17,720 nucleotides of DNA from JAZSQT01 sp045538075 (GTDB taxonomy: Bacteria > Chrysiogenota > Deferribacteres > Deferribacterales > Mucispirillaceae), in the NCBI GenBank assembly GCA_045538075.1, contig JAZSQT010000031.1, positions 1 to 17,720 of the forward strand, in the 5' to 3' direction. Position numbers and translations under genes: made by a program. Positions 1 through 7,151 of this stretch are shown piece by piece (position 1 is the first letter of the stretch; each line of letters begins with the position of its first letter). The notes beneath the pieces are model-generated. The model did not search any database, was not told the DNA's origin, and saw nothing but the letters and a program-made list of their open reading frames with translations.

Positions 1-129
1 CCCCATAATTTACACTCAAAATTAAAGGTTTAACTACCATATGAAATTACACTACTCTCAAACCAGATGCAGTTGCTCTAATAGTTTCCATATGTTTAAC
101 TACCATATGAAATTACACTACTCTCAAAC
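1..129 (-). CRISPR. Leader-proximal end of a type II-A CRISPR array (truncated by the window edge)
   Basis: Two identical 36-base repeats occupy 28-63 and 94-129. They flank one complete 30-base spacer (64-93), and 27 bases of a further spacer (1-27) run off the window. Read on the minus strand, the repeat begins GTTTGAGAGTAGTG and ends GGTAGTTAAAC. This has the GTTTnAGAG opening of type II-A repeats and closely resembles, from memory, repeats of gut Lachnospiraceae and related Firmicutes. Orientation is minus: the array lies downstream of csn2, as is canonical, and the flanking leader ends in CTTTGAG at 130-136, resembling the type II-A leader anchor. New spacers would therefore enter at the 129/130 junction, and 64-93 is the most recent visible spacer. 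The number of repeats cannot be known from here. An open frame crossing the repeats on the plus strand is spurious. Confidence 0.93.
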
Positions 130-164
130 CTCAAAGTGTAGTATATATCATATAATAGTTAAAC
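130..164 (+). repeat. Degenerate inverted copy of the CRISPR repeat abutting the first repeat
   Basis: On the minus strand 164-130 starts GTTTAACTATTATATGA, which matches the reverse complement of the repeat at 15 of 17 positions. The two differences are C-to-T changes that keep G-U pairing. Over the whole element I count about 25 of 36 identical positions with one gap, including a conserved ACTAC block (142-138). A transcript through this point could fold the element back on the first repeat as a 17-bp stem, an internal loop and a 5-bp stem. It could be a leader-repeat hairpin, a decayed repeat inserted in reverse, or a relic of a tracrRNA anti-repeat. Its orientation rules out a normal tracrRNA, because its 3' side is the array itself. 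Confidence 0.7.
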
Positions 165-167
165 ATA

Positions 168-197
168 ATAATATAAATACGTTATATTTAATCGCAA
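168..197 (-). promoter_or_regulatory. Candidate pre-crRNA promoter
   Basis: On the minus strand TTGCGA (197-192) is followed after 18 bases by TATTAT (173-168). Transcription would start near position 160, close to the outer edge of the inverted repeat copy, so the hairpin would form the 5' end of the pre-crRNA. The -35 box is imperfect and lies in a hairpin in a very AT-rich region, so chance matches are likely. Confidence 0.35.
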
Positions 198-201
198 TTA
201 A

Positions 202-221
202 ATATAAAATGCACTACAAAC
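202..221 (+). repeat. Second repeat-derived fragment in the leader (anti-repeat sense on plus strand)
   Basis: The plus strand at 202-221 resembles repeat positions 39-63 (ATATGAAAT, CACTAC, AAAC) but lacks the TCTC between CACTAC and AAAC. About 14 of 17 positions match in the left part, with one gap. As plus-strand RNA it could pair with the 5' part of the crRNA repeat: GUUU with AAAC, a 4-base bulge, then GUAGUG with CACUAC. That is the general geometry of a tracrRNA anti-repeat. However, the downstream sequence runs into the antisense of csn2 without a recognisable nexus or terminator hairpin. I therefore call it repeat-derived and not a tracrRNA gene. Confidence 0.45.
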
Positions 222-239
222 ACTTGTATTTATACTATT

Positions 240-920
240 TTATTCATCATAAATTTCGCATAAATCTTTGTCAACAATAAATCGCCTTGAATTTGATAAC
301 ACTTCTTTAGCTGAATTTTCAATTAATAATAATGCTACATCTTTATACATTGCTTCTTTATGGATATGATATAACTCTTCTTCATCTAAGTAACTTCTAA
401 AATTTATTAATATTAATAATTTAATATTTAATAAAGACGAAGATATATTTATAAAATCAATAATTTTTTCACATAAAGATATGCTTTCATCGTCTTGTAT
501 TTTTACCTTTATATATTTTAGAAATTCTTCTACATCTTCATTAATAGAAAAAGATAGATTATACATTGATGTTTCTGATAATTTTTCTGCAAAATTTAAA
601 AGGGAAGATGATATATTACTAAACTCATCAATTAATTCTGTAGATAATACTTCATTTTTTATAATTGAATATAATTTTTTTATAATTTTTCTATTATTTA
701 AATCAATCTGAAAGGGGTTAAATAAAAATTCGCCAACTTTGGCTATATCTAAAATATTATTTTCGTCTGATAATACAAAATATCCTTTATTACCATTATA
801 TTGATTGTATAAATCATTGATGAAGTTATACATTGCTTTTTGATTTTCAATGATAAATTCAGAGATATAATCATTATTTAATTTTATACTCATTTTTAAA
901 TAGGGGTGGACTAATTTCAT
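240..920 (-). CDS. csn2: Csn2, type II-A CRISPR adaptation protein
   Basis: The product is 226 residues, close to the roughly 220 residues of short-form Csn2 proteins. Csn2 forms ring-shaped tetramers that bind double-stranded DNA ends and act with Cas1, Cas2 and Cas9 when new spacers are acquired. The call rests on position (last cas gene before the array), length, and overall resemblance: an acidic N-terminal half, then a helical segment, then LLIL-N-RSYL-EEELYHIHKEA (about 168-190), corresponding to the LLIFVN-GAYLTKDEV segment of S. pyogenes Csn2. The start at 920 overlaps the cas2 stop by 4 bases (ATGA), which supports it over an internal Met at codon 10. Csn2 diverges fast, so sequence similarity is weaker than for the other three proteins. 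Its presence assigns the locus to subtype II-A. Confidence 0.9.
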   Translation of the reverse strand: MKLVHPYLKMSIKLNNDYISEFIIENQKAMYNFINDLYNQYNGNKGYFVLSDENNILDIAKVGEFLFNPFQIDLNNRKIIKKLYSIIKNEVLSTELIDEFSNISSSLLNFAEKLSETSMYNLSFSINEDVEEFLKYIKVKIQDDESISLCEKIIDFINISSSLLNIKLLILINFRSYLDEEELYHIHKEAMYKDVALLLIENSAKEVLSNSRRFIVDKDLCEIYDE

Positions 921-1237
921 AAAATCACCAATCTGCTATCGCTATCTATTACTGATGAATTATATTCGCCTACAATAATTTCCATGCTTGCAAATTGCTT
1001 TTCTGTAATAATTAATGATTGAACTAATCCACTTGGTGGTTTATGTTTTTTTATATTTTCCACTATGCTATTTGCTACACTTTGGTTTAAAGCTAATTTA
1101 CAATATACTGATTCTTGCATCATAATAAAGCCACTTTTAATTAAATATTTACGAAAATCAGTATATGCTTTTTTATCTTTATAGGTTAGGGTAGGTAAAT
1201 CAAAAAATATTAATACTCTCATATATCTATAACTCAT
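917..1237 (-). CDS. cas2: CRISPR-associated endoribonuclease-like protein Cas2
   Basis: This 106-residue protein has the ferredoxin-like Cas2 fold signature. An opening beta strand ends in the conserved aspartate (FFDLP, Asp13), followed by a Lys/Tyr-rich helix (KAYTDFRKYLIKSGF), a QESVYCKL strand and ITEKQF. The first residues, MSYRYMR, are the same as those I recall for S. pyogenes Cas2. This favours the start at 1237 over the internal Met at 1222, although it creates an 11-base overlap with cas1. Cas2 is the dimeric core of the Cas1-Cas2 integrase that inserts spacers at the leader end; nuclease activity is not needed for integration. The tail ends SDSRLVIL, shorter than the streptococcal protein by about seven residues. 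Confidence 0.97.
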   Translation of the reverse strand: MSYRYMRVLIFFDLPTLTYKDKKAYTDFRKYLIKSGFIMMQESVYCKLALNQSVANSIVENIKKHKPPSGLVQSLIITEKQFASMEIIVGEYNSSVIDSDSRLVIL

Positions 1238-2105
1238 TTTCTATAAACCATATTTGAGATAAATCTCCCGTTTCTAATGCGTTAAAAATACTTGCACAAT
1301 AAATTTTTATAGCATTTATAAGGTAATTTTTTTTGCCATTGATAATTACTTCTTTATTTAATAAATTTATTAAAATAGCTTTTTCTTCACTTTTTAATTT
1401 TTGTGGATCTAATGTTTTTACTGTATCGTCTATTATAGTTCTAAAAGGCTCCATAAGGTCGCTACTTAAATTAAATTGATTAAACATATTGTTATGAAAA
1501 ATTCCTAATTGGGTTAAATATCCCTTTGATGTAATTTCTCTATTAAAAGCAGAAAGAAGTATAGTATAGCCATAATCAAGGCAATGGTTAATTGGTTCAT
1601 CAGAATTTCTCGTAAACTCAAAAGTAAATAGACTATTAAAATATACTTTTGCAGCGTGTCCTTCTCTGTTTGATGTATCGCCAAATTCTATATTTTCAAT
1701 ATAAGATGTAAGCATTTCATACTCTTTTATTAAAGAGTATTTTTTTAAAATTAAACTTTGATTTTTTATTTTTTCTTTTACAATCTCTGTCCATACTGCT
1801 TTTTTGATTTCATCTTTCCACAAAATTTGCTTTCTAATTTTGTCGCTTGTATCGTGGCTACCGTATAATAATGATACTTCTGATATAGGACTATGTTTTT
1901 CATCACAAAATATAACTTTGATTTTTCGTTTAACTAATTCGCATAAAAGCACTGCCGTAATAGATACAGCAGTGCTTTCTATAATTAAAACACTAATTTC
2001 GCTTAAATGGATTTTCTTTATATCATCACTTTGACGGATAACCATATAATCCATTTTAAAATCTAACTTTGAAGAAGTTTTTACTACTACTATTCGCCAA
2101 CTCAT
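1227..2105 (-). CDS. cas1: CRISPR integrase Cas1, type II-A
   Basis: The protein has 292 residues, the usual length for type II Cas1. It opens with a beta-rich N-terminal domain (about 1-85: RIVVVKT, SVLIIESTAVSIT, KVIFCD) followed by the helical catalytic domain. The expected metal ligands are visible as Glu148 in NREGHAAK, His204 in LGIFH and the acidic pair Asp216/Glu219 in DLMEPFR. With Cas2 it forms the complex that captures prespacers and joins them to the first repeat. It starts one base after the cas9 stop and overlaps cas2 by 11 bases, so translation of the four genes is likely coupled. Codons 43-53 contain a perfect 10-bp inverted repeat (1946-1955 with 1969-1978) encoding Ser-Thr-Ala and Thr-Ala-Val-Leu. 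No residue needed for activity appears missing. Confidence 0.97.
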   Translation of the reverse strand: MSWRIVVVKTSSKLDFKMDYMVIRQSDDIKKIHLSEISVLIIESTAVSITAVLLCELVKRKIKVIFCDEKHSPISEVSLLYGSHDTSDKIRKQILWKDEIKKAVWTEIVKEKIKNQSLILKKYSLIKEYEMLTSYIENIEFGDTSNREGHAAKVYFNSLFTFEFTRNSDEPINHCLDYGYTILLSAFNREITSKGYLTQLGIFHNNMFNQFNLSSDLMEPFRTIIDDTVKTLDPQKLKSEEKAILINLLNKEVIINGKKNYLINAIKIYCASIFNALETGDLSQIWFIENEL

Positions 2106-2106
2106 A

Positions 2107-5100
2107 TTAAGATTTTGTATCTACTGTAATTTTTTCTTCAAACAATCCAGTTGGCGATTGATTTATTATAACAATATTTTTATTTGTAATAATGCAAGAT
2201 GGTCTGTCTCTTAATTCTTCTTCTTTTCCAAAAAATATTACAGACGGTTTCTTTCTTGTAAACATTAAAACTATATTCAATAATTCCTTACATTGTTCTT
2301 CAAGGGATAAATTTAAAAATTTAGAATAATTACTTTCCAATAACTTTGTCTTAACTATACCATCATATATTTTGCTTTTAGATTTTATAATCAATTCTTT
2401 GTATAGCTTACTGTTATCTTCCTTATTAATTAAATTATTGTTGATTTTTAATGTTTTATTTTTATCTTTAGTGTATTTTTCTATAAACTTTTCTATAACT
2501 GATATATAACTTACCCAAAACTCCTTTAATATAAATTGATATGACAAATCTATTTCTATTTTTCCTCCAGTTCTACCTGTTAGATAGCTCAATTTACCAT
2601 CATAATTAATCAATGTATTCTTTTTTAGTTTAAATGATTTTTCACTTAGTTGTATAATTTCAGGTTCTTTTAACTGTAAATCATTTTTTAAATACTCAAT
2701 TATATCATTTTTAGTTAATTGTCTGTTGTTTAAATATATTGGAACTCGCTCTATAGTATATTTTATTTTTTTCTTATCAATTGATTTAACTATTGCAAAG
2801 TATGCAGGTTTTATACTTGTGTAACCACCATATTTTGATGTATCCATACCTTTCTTTATCGGAATTAATTTATTCTTTTTGGGTGCAATAGTATCATTCC
2901 AAAACTGTCCTTTATTAGTATAAGCATACCTTGTGTATAGAACATTATTTTTTGACATATATTTTTCAATAGTTTCTATTGTGCCAGATTCTCCAGCTTT
3001 CCAAACTACATTATTTTTGCCTAAATCTTTGTCGTATAGTTTTCTAAGGTCATAATCAAAATTATTAGTATAGTTTTGATTATTTCTAATAAAGTTGCGA
3101 GCATTAGAAGTAAATTTAGTGTTCCATACATTGCCTACAACGATATTTAAATATGCGTCTTTTGCGTGGTGGTGGTCGTTTACTGTGCGTGATTTTATAA
3201 AATTAAATTCTTTTCTAAAATCTGAAACATTTCTTGCTTTAACATAGATTACTTTATTGTCTTTATAAATATTTTTAAAAATCTGTGTTACTGCTTTAGT
3301 AGATTGGCTTGTTTCCACAAGTTGCCTATTTATAAAACCAGATAATTCGTCATCAGTATAAGGCTTGCTTCTTGTAAGACGGTTATATTTTTCTGCAGAA
3401 ATAAAGTTTTTATCTTTTAAAGATTTCCAAAAATTATTCATTTTTTTTCTAATTTCATCTGGTATTATTACTGCACCTTTTCTTTGATTATCCATTTTTT
3501 TTACTAATACAACATTGTCAAAACTGTCATCTTTGATTTTTGATTGTGGAATTATATGGTCTATTTCATAATCTGTTGAAATTTCATGTAAAGATATAGG
3601 GTCTCCACTATACATACATTTTCCAAGCTGAATGAAATATAAGTATAAACGCTTGTTTTGTAGCTCATTTTCTGATGAATTATTAAGGTCTTTCTCTAAC
3701 TCATCGTATTCATTTCCTTTTATATTTTTATACAATGCTTCTAATTTATTTTTTCTTGATTGTGTTCTGCCAGTTTTATTTGAACCTCTTGCCATTTCTA
3801 CAAATATTTTTGTTGGTTCTTTTTTAATAATCTTTCTAATTTCTTCAGTAATGGTGATTGTTTGCCAAACAGCCCTTTTGATAGCTGGAGAAAGATAAGC
3901 ATCTTCTACGCAATTTTCGTAAGTTATGCTACTTATATCTTCCTTTTTGTTTAATAAAGCTATTTCTTCTAAAAAAGTATAATTATCGCTTAAAAGTTCC
4001 ATTAAATTATTGTTAGTTTCTCTTAAACCATTAATTATATTAAATACTTGTCCAGTTTTTTTATCTTTTGCTTCAATATCTACAAGAAATTCTTTAGAAA
4101 AATTGCCCCAACCACTATACTTTAAACTGCAAATAGATTTTATTTCTTCATCGCTAAAGAGGTTTTTATATTTTTGTTCAATTTTATTTTTTACAAATTT
4201 ACTATTATCGTTAAAAATAGTAATCCAATTAATAATTTCTTCTATAGCTGCTATATATTTTTTATCTTCAAGTTTATCATCTAAACCTTTAAAAACTTTT
4301 TTCTTAAAATCAAGATAACTTGATAAAGATGTAGTAAAATCTTTGTCTATACCAGAAATATCATTTGTAGTAATAATTTCTCCATACTCTTTTTCATAAA
4401 AATCTACTATTGCTTTACCAGTAACTTTTATTTTTTCTTTAAATAATTTGTTTATAATCTGGATTTTTATATTTAATGGTAATTTTTCTCCATTTATTTT
4501 TAAATTATTTAATTCGTTTAGAACTGTATATTCTTTGTATAATAAGGAGTTTTTAGGTAAAACATTTTTATCTCTTAAATAAGTGCATTTATTAGTCATT
4601 CTTTCTATAAATTTTACTGCAGAAAGTTCTTCATCAACAATATTTTTAAAATTCCAAGGTGTAATTTTATCTTCTTTTCTAATAACCCAACTAAAATCAC
4701 TTTTTGTATTTAATGGTCCAACGTAATAAGGAATGCGAAATTTAAAAATAGATTTAATTTTGTCAACATTGCTAATATTATCACTATCTTTTGCTTTTAA
4801 AAATGGGTGATTATTAGATGCTTTTTCAAGGATTTTTTCTAACTCTGCAAAATGTATTTGATGAGGAATAACTGAATTATCTAAATAAGTTTGTAAAGGC
4901 ATAAAAGTTTCATTTTCTATTTTTTCTATTAAATTTTCGCTATCATTACCAATTTCATTTAGAATATTTTTTATTTTTTTATAAAATTCATCATCTCTTT
5001 TTATTCGTTTTTCTGAATTTTTATGACCTGCATATTTTGAATATAAGCCCGTTTTTGATTTGAAAATCTCTTGATATTTCTTTGGAGCATATTTTTTAAT

Positions 5101-6072
5101 AATTTCCTTTAAGTTTTTTAAATCTTTCTTATGGTTTTCATATATTTCAATTTTGCTTTCAGAAATACTATTTTTGCCTTGTAAATTTTTTGATAACAGG
5201 GTGTAGTCGTATAACGCTTTTGCACTATCTAAAAAGTCGCAAATATCATCGCCAAGTTTAATTGCATTTTGCCTTTTTTCATCGTAATCAGAAGAAGAAA
5301 ATGATATTGTAATTTTTTCATTCTCGTTTTCTGATATATTTGATATATCGGTAGATGCACCAGTTAAAAGTTTAGAAATAAGACTTAATATTGTATCTTT
5401 TTTTGTTGCGTTAAAAATTTTTCTAATATTTTCTTCTTTAACTGATTTTTTTTCTTTTTTTTCTAAAATTTCTTTCAGTTTATTTTTATCGCAAGAAAAT
5501 TCTTCTCTACCCAGTATATTTATTAAATTTTCAATAAAACTATTAAATAATTCATCGTAATTAGTGTTTATATTATCGCCATCAAATAAAAAATGACCTC
5601 TATATTTTATAATATGGTGGATAGCAAGATATATTAATCTAATATCACTTTCTTTACCGTCAATAATAGCTTTTCTTAAATGATAAATTGTAGGATACTT
5701 TTTATAATAATCTTTATCTTTAAAATTTTTATCATCAAAAAATATATTAATAGTTGATAAATTATCTTTATCTTCAAGATAAAATTTACTGTTATTAAGG
5801 CGTTGATAAAAAGTAGGGTCAATTTTATAAATTTCTTTAGCAAAAATTTCTTGCAATAATTTTATGCGTTCTCTACGTCTATGAAGCCTACGCCTATTAG
5901 CTCTAAAAGTTCTTCTTTCAACAGCAGTTTTTGCTTCGTCAAAACTTCTTACGCCCCACATAGCTTTATTATTAAATTTTAATACATTGTAATTTGTGTC
6001 AGTAACTGCCCAACCAATACTATTAGTTCCAATATCTAATCCTATAAAATATTCATTAACTTCTTTCATCAT
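2107..6072 (-). CDS. cas9: Type II-A CRISPR effector nuclease Cas9
   Basis: Cas9 is the RNA-guided DNA endonuclease that, with crRNA and tracrRNA, cuts both strands of matching DNA. This 1321-residue protein is slightly shorter than S. pyogenes Cas9 (1368). Domains in order: RuvC-I with Asp13 (GLDIGTNSIGWAV); arginine-rich bridge helix (about 52-77); helical recognition lobe (about 80-740); RuvC-II with Glu759 (IFVEMAR); HNH with Asp838-His839 (YEIDHIIPQS), Asn853 and Asn862; RuvC-III with His969 and Asp972 (HHHAKDAYLN); and a C-terminal PAM-interacting domain containing KYGGY (1080-1084) and QSPTGLFE near the end. Arg1288-Asp-Arg1290 occupies the place of the PAM-reading Arg1333 and Arg1335 of the S. 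pyogenes enzyme. The start could be either of two consecutive ATGs (6072 or 6069); GAGG lies 4 or 7 bases upstream. A 107-base gap separates it from rluD on the same strand. The gene looks intact and active. Confidence 0.98.
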   Translation of the reverse strand: MMKEVNEYFIGLDIGTNSIGWAVTDTNYNVLKFNNKAMWGVRSFDEAKTAVERRTFRANRRRLHRRRERIKLLQEIFAKEIYKIDPTFYQRLNNSKFYLEDKDNLSTINIFFDDKNFKDKDYYKKYPTIYHLRKAIIDGKESDIRLIYLAIHHIIKYRGHFLFDGDNINTNYDELFNSFIENLINILGREEFSCDKNKLKEILEKKEKKSVKEENIRKIFNATKKDTILSLISKLLTGASTDISNISENENEKITISFSSSDYDEKRQNAIKLGDDICDFLDSAKALYDYTLLSKNLQGKNSISESKIEIYENHKKDLKNLKEIIKKYAPKKYQEIFKSKTGLYSKYAGHKNSEKRIKRDDEFYKKIKNILNEIGNDSENLIEKIENETFMPLQTYLDNSVIPHQIHFAELEKILEKASNNHPFLKAKDSDNISNVDKIKSIFKFRIPYYVGPLNTKSDFSWVIRKEDKITPWNFKNIVDEELSAVKFIERMTNKCTYLRDKNVLPKNSLLYKEYTVLNELNNLKINGEKLPLNIKIQIINKLFKEKIKVTGKAIVDFYEKEYGEIITTNDISGIDKDFTTSLSSYLDFKKKVFKGLDDKLEDKKYIAAIEEIINWITIFNDNSKFVKNKIEQKYKNLFSDEEIKSICSLKYSGWGNFSKEFLVDIEAKDKKTGQVFNIINGLRETNNNLMELLSDNYTFLEEIALLNKKEDISSITYENCVEDAYLSPAIKRAVWQTITITEEIRKIIKKEPTKIFVEMARGSNKTGRTQSRKNKLEALYKNIKGNEYDELEKDLNNSSENELQNKRLYLYFIQLGKCMYSGDPISLHEISTDYEIDHIIPQSKIKDDSFDNVVLVKKMDNQRKGAVIIPDEIRKKMNNFWKSLKDKNFISAEKYNRLTRSKPYTDDELSGFINRQLVETSQSTKAVTQIFKNIYKDNKVIYVKARNVSDFRKEFNFIKSRTVNDHHHAKDAYLNIVVGNVWNTKFTSNARNFIRNNQNYTNNFDYDLRKLYDKDLGKNNVVWKAGESGTIETIEKYMSKNNVLYTRYAYTNKGQFWNDTIAPKKNKLIPIKKGMDTSKYGGYTSIKPAYFAIVKSIDKKKIKYTIERVPIYLNNRQLTKNDIIEYLKNDLQLKEPEIIQLSEKSFKLKKNTLINYDGKLSYLTGRTGGKIEIDLSYQFILKEFWVSYISVIEKFIEKYTKDKNKTLKINNNLINKEDNSKLYKELIIKSKSKIYDGIVKTKLLESNYSKFLNLSLEEQCKELLNIVLMFTRKKPSVIFFGKEEELRDRPSCIITNKNIVIINQSPTGLFEEKITVDTKS

Positions 6073-6179
6073 ATATCCTCTATTATATTTAATTTTATAT
6101 TACTATAATTAAAATATTGTGAAATATAAAGAGTGAAATTGTTAATGGTAATATAGCAATGAATTAATATTGAATATTA

Positions 6180-7082
6180 TTAAGGCTTTATTTTTTCTAT
6201 TAATTTTTCCATATCGTCTGGTAAGTTTGATGTAACTTTAATTAATTCGTTATTGAATGGTTCTATAAATTCTAAATAATGGGAATGTAAGGCTTGTCTA
6301 TGAAAACTAAAATTATCTTTTCCAGAATATAGTTCATCACCAATTAGAGGGTGGTTAATATGTGAAGCGTGAACTCTAATTTGGTGGGTTCTACCAGTTA
6401 AAATTTCAACTTCTGCAAGAAAAGATTTTTTAAAAACTTCTTTTACTTTAAAAATACTAATAGCTTCTTTTCCTTTTTCGTTAATACTCATTTTTTTACG
6501 ATTAAATTTATCTCTACCAATGGGAGCATTAACAGTTTTTTCTATAAAGTTAGGTTCATTTTTGCATATAGCTAAATATTTTTTAGTAATTTTTCTTTCA
6601 CTAAATAATGATGATAATTTACTTCTTGCTTCGCTATTTTTTGCAATTATTAATAATCCAGATGTATCTTTATCAAGTCTATGAACTATGCCAGGTCTAA
6701 ATCCGTTATCTTCATCTTTTATATTAAAAGCATATAAAAGTCCATTTACTAAAGTATCATCGTAATGACCAGGTGCAGGGTGGACTGTTAAAAAAGCTGG
6801 TTTATCAATTATTGCAAAATTTTCTCTATTTAATATTATTTTAAAATCTATTTCTTTTGGTGTTAAATCTGGTAATTTTTCTGGCTGAAAGCGAATTTCT
6901 ATTATATCGCCAACTTTAACTTTGTCTGATTTTTTTGGTATTTTATTATTAACAAAGAAAAAACCATTATCAATTAATGATGATATAACACTTCTTGAAG
7001 CTCCAGATAATCTTGCACCACAAATATCTACTCGCTCTCCAGATGTATCAGATTTATATATTTCAATTCTTTCTTTATCCAT
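6180..7082 (-). CDS. rluD: RluA/RluD-family ribosomal large-subunit pseudouridine synthase
   Basis: The 300-residue protein has an N-terminal S4 RNA-binding domain (about 15-65, including RLSGASRSVISSLIDNG and KVKVGDIIEI) and then the pseudouridine synthase catalytic domain. The catalytic motif GIVHRLDKDTSGLLIIAK places the nucleophilic aspartate at residue 137, and TGRTHQIRVH is the conserved RNA-contacting motif. Family members convert specific uridines of 23S rRNA to pseudouridine; RluD modifies helix 69. The exact target cannot be fixed from sequence, so RluC/RluD-like is the safer reading. No strong ribosome binding site precedes the ATG. A TATAAT at 7107-7102 (minus) could be its -10 box. 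It lies upstream of cas9 on the same strand, so read-through into cas genes is possible. Confidence 0.93.
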   Translation of the reverse strand: MDKERIEIYKSDTSGERVDICGARLSGASRSVISSLIDNGFFFVNNKIPKKSDKVKVGDIIEIRFQPEKLPDLTPKEIDFKIILNRENFAIIDKPAFLTVHPAPGHYDDTLVNGLLYAFNIKDEDNGFRPGIVHRLDKDTSGLLIIAKNSEARSKLSSLFSERKITKKYLAICKNEPNFIEKTVNAPIGRDKFNRKKMSINEKGKEAISIFKVKEVFKKSFLAEVEILTGRTHQIRVHASHINHPLIGDELYSGKDNFSFHRQALHSHYLEFIEPFNNELIKVTSNLPDDMEKLIEKIKP

Positions 7083-7151
7083 AAATTACTTTTACTAATT
7101 TATTATATATTTGTAAATGTCGTTTTTTATCGTCATATTTTATATTTATAA

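Larger units (their letters stand above)
130..239 (-). promoter_or_regulatory. CRISPR leader between csn2 and the array
   Basis: This 110-base AT-rich gap separates the csn2 stop from the first repeat. Read on the minus strand it contains a repeat-like fragment (221-202), an 11-bp hairpin (207-182), promoter-like hexamers (197-168), a near full-length inverted copy of the repeat (164-130), and the terminal CTTTGAG abutting the repeat. An outer 9-bp inverted pair, 172-180 with 226-234, encloses the hairpin. Type II-A leaders carry the promoter for pre-crRNA and the 3' anchor read by Cas1-Cas2 during spacer integration, and both are recognisable here. Which of the structural elements are functional is not established by sequence alone. 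Confidence 0.75.

Noticed and set aside
41..280. 79-codon open frame on the plus strand across the array and leader
   Set aside because: It repeats the same peptide because it translates two CRISPR repeats, has no ribosome binding site, and runs into the antisense of csn2.
3632..4318. Plus-strand open frames within cas9
   Set aside because: They are antisense to conserved Cas9 sequence, lack ribosome binding sites and have low-complexity hydrophobic translations typical of AT-rich antisense.
1..6072. A new CRISPR subtype or novel defence system
   Set aside because: Gene order, gene content, Cas9 domain plan, repeat and leader anchor all match type II-A. Only the leader structure is unusual.
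6073..6179. Possible tracrRNA between rluD and cas9 (minus strand has TACCAT, AATT and CACT in repeat order)
   Set aside because: The match misses the CACTAC and AAAC part that pairs with the 5' end of the repeat. The sequence after it has no GC-containing hairpins or T-tract and leads straight into cas9.
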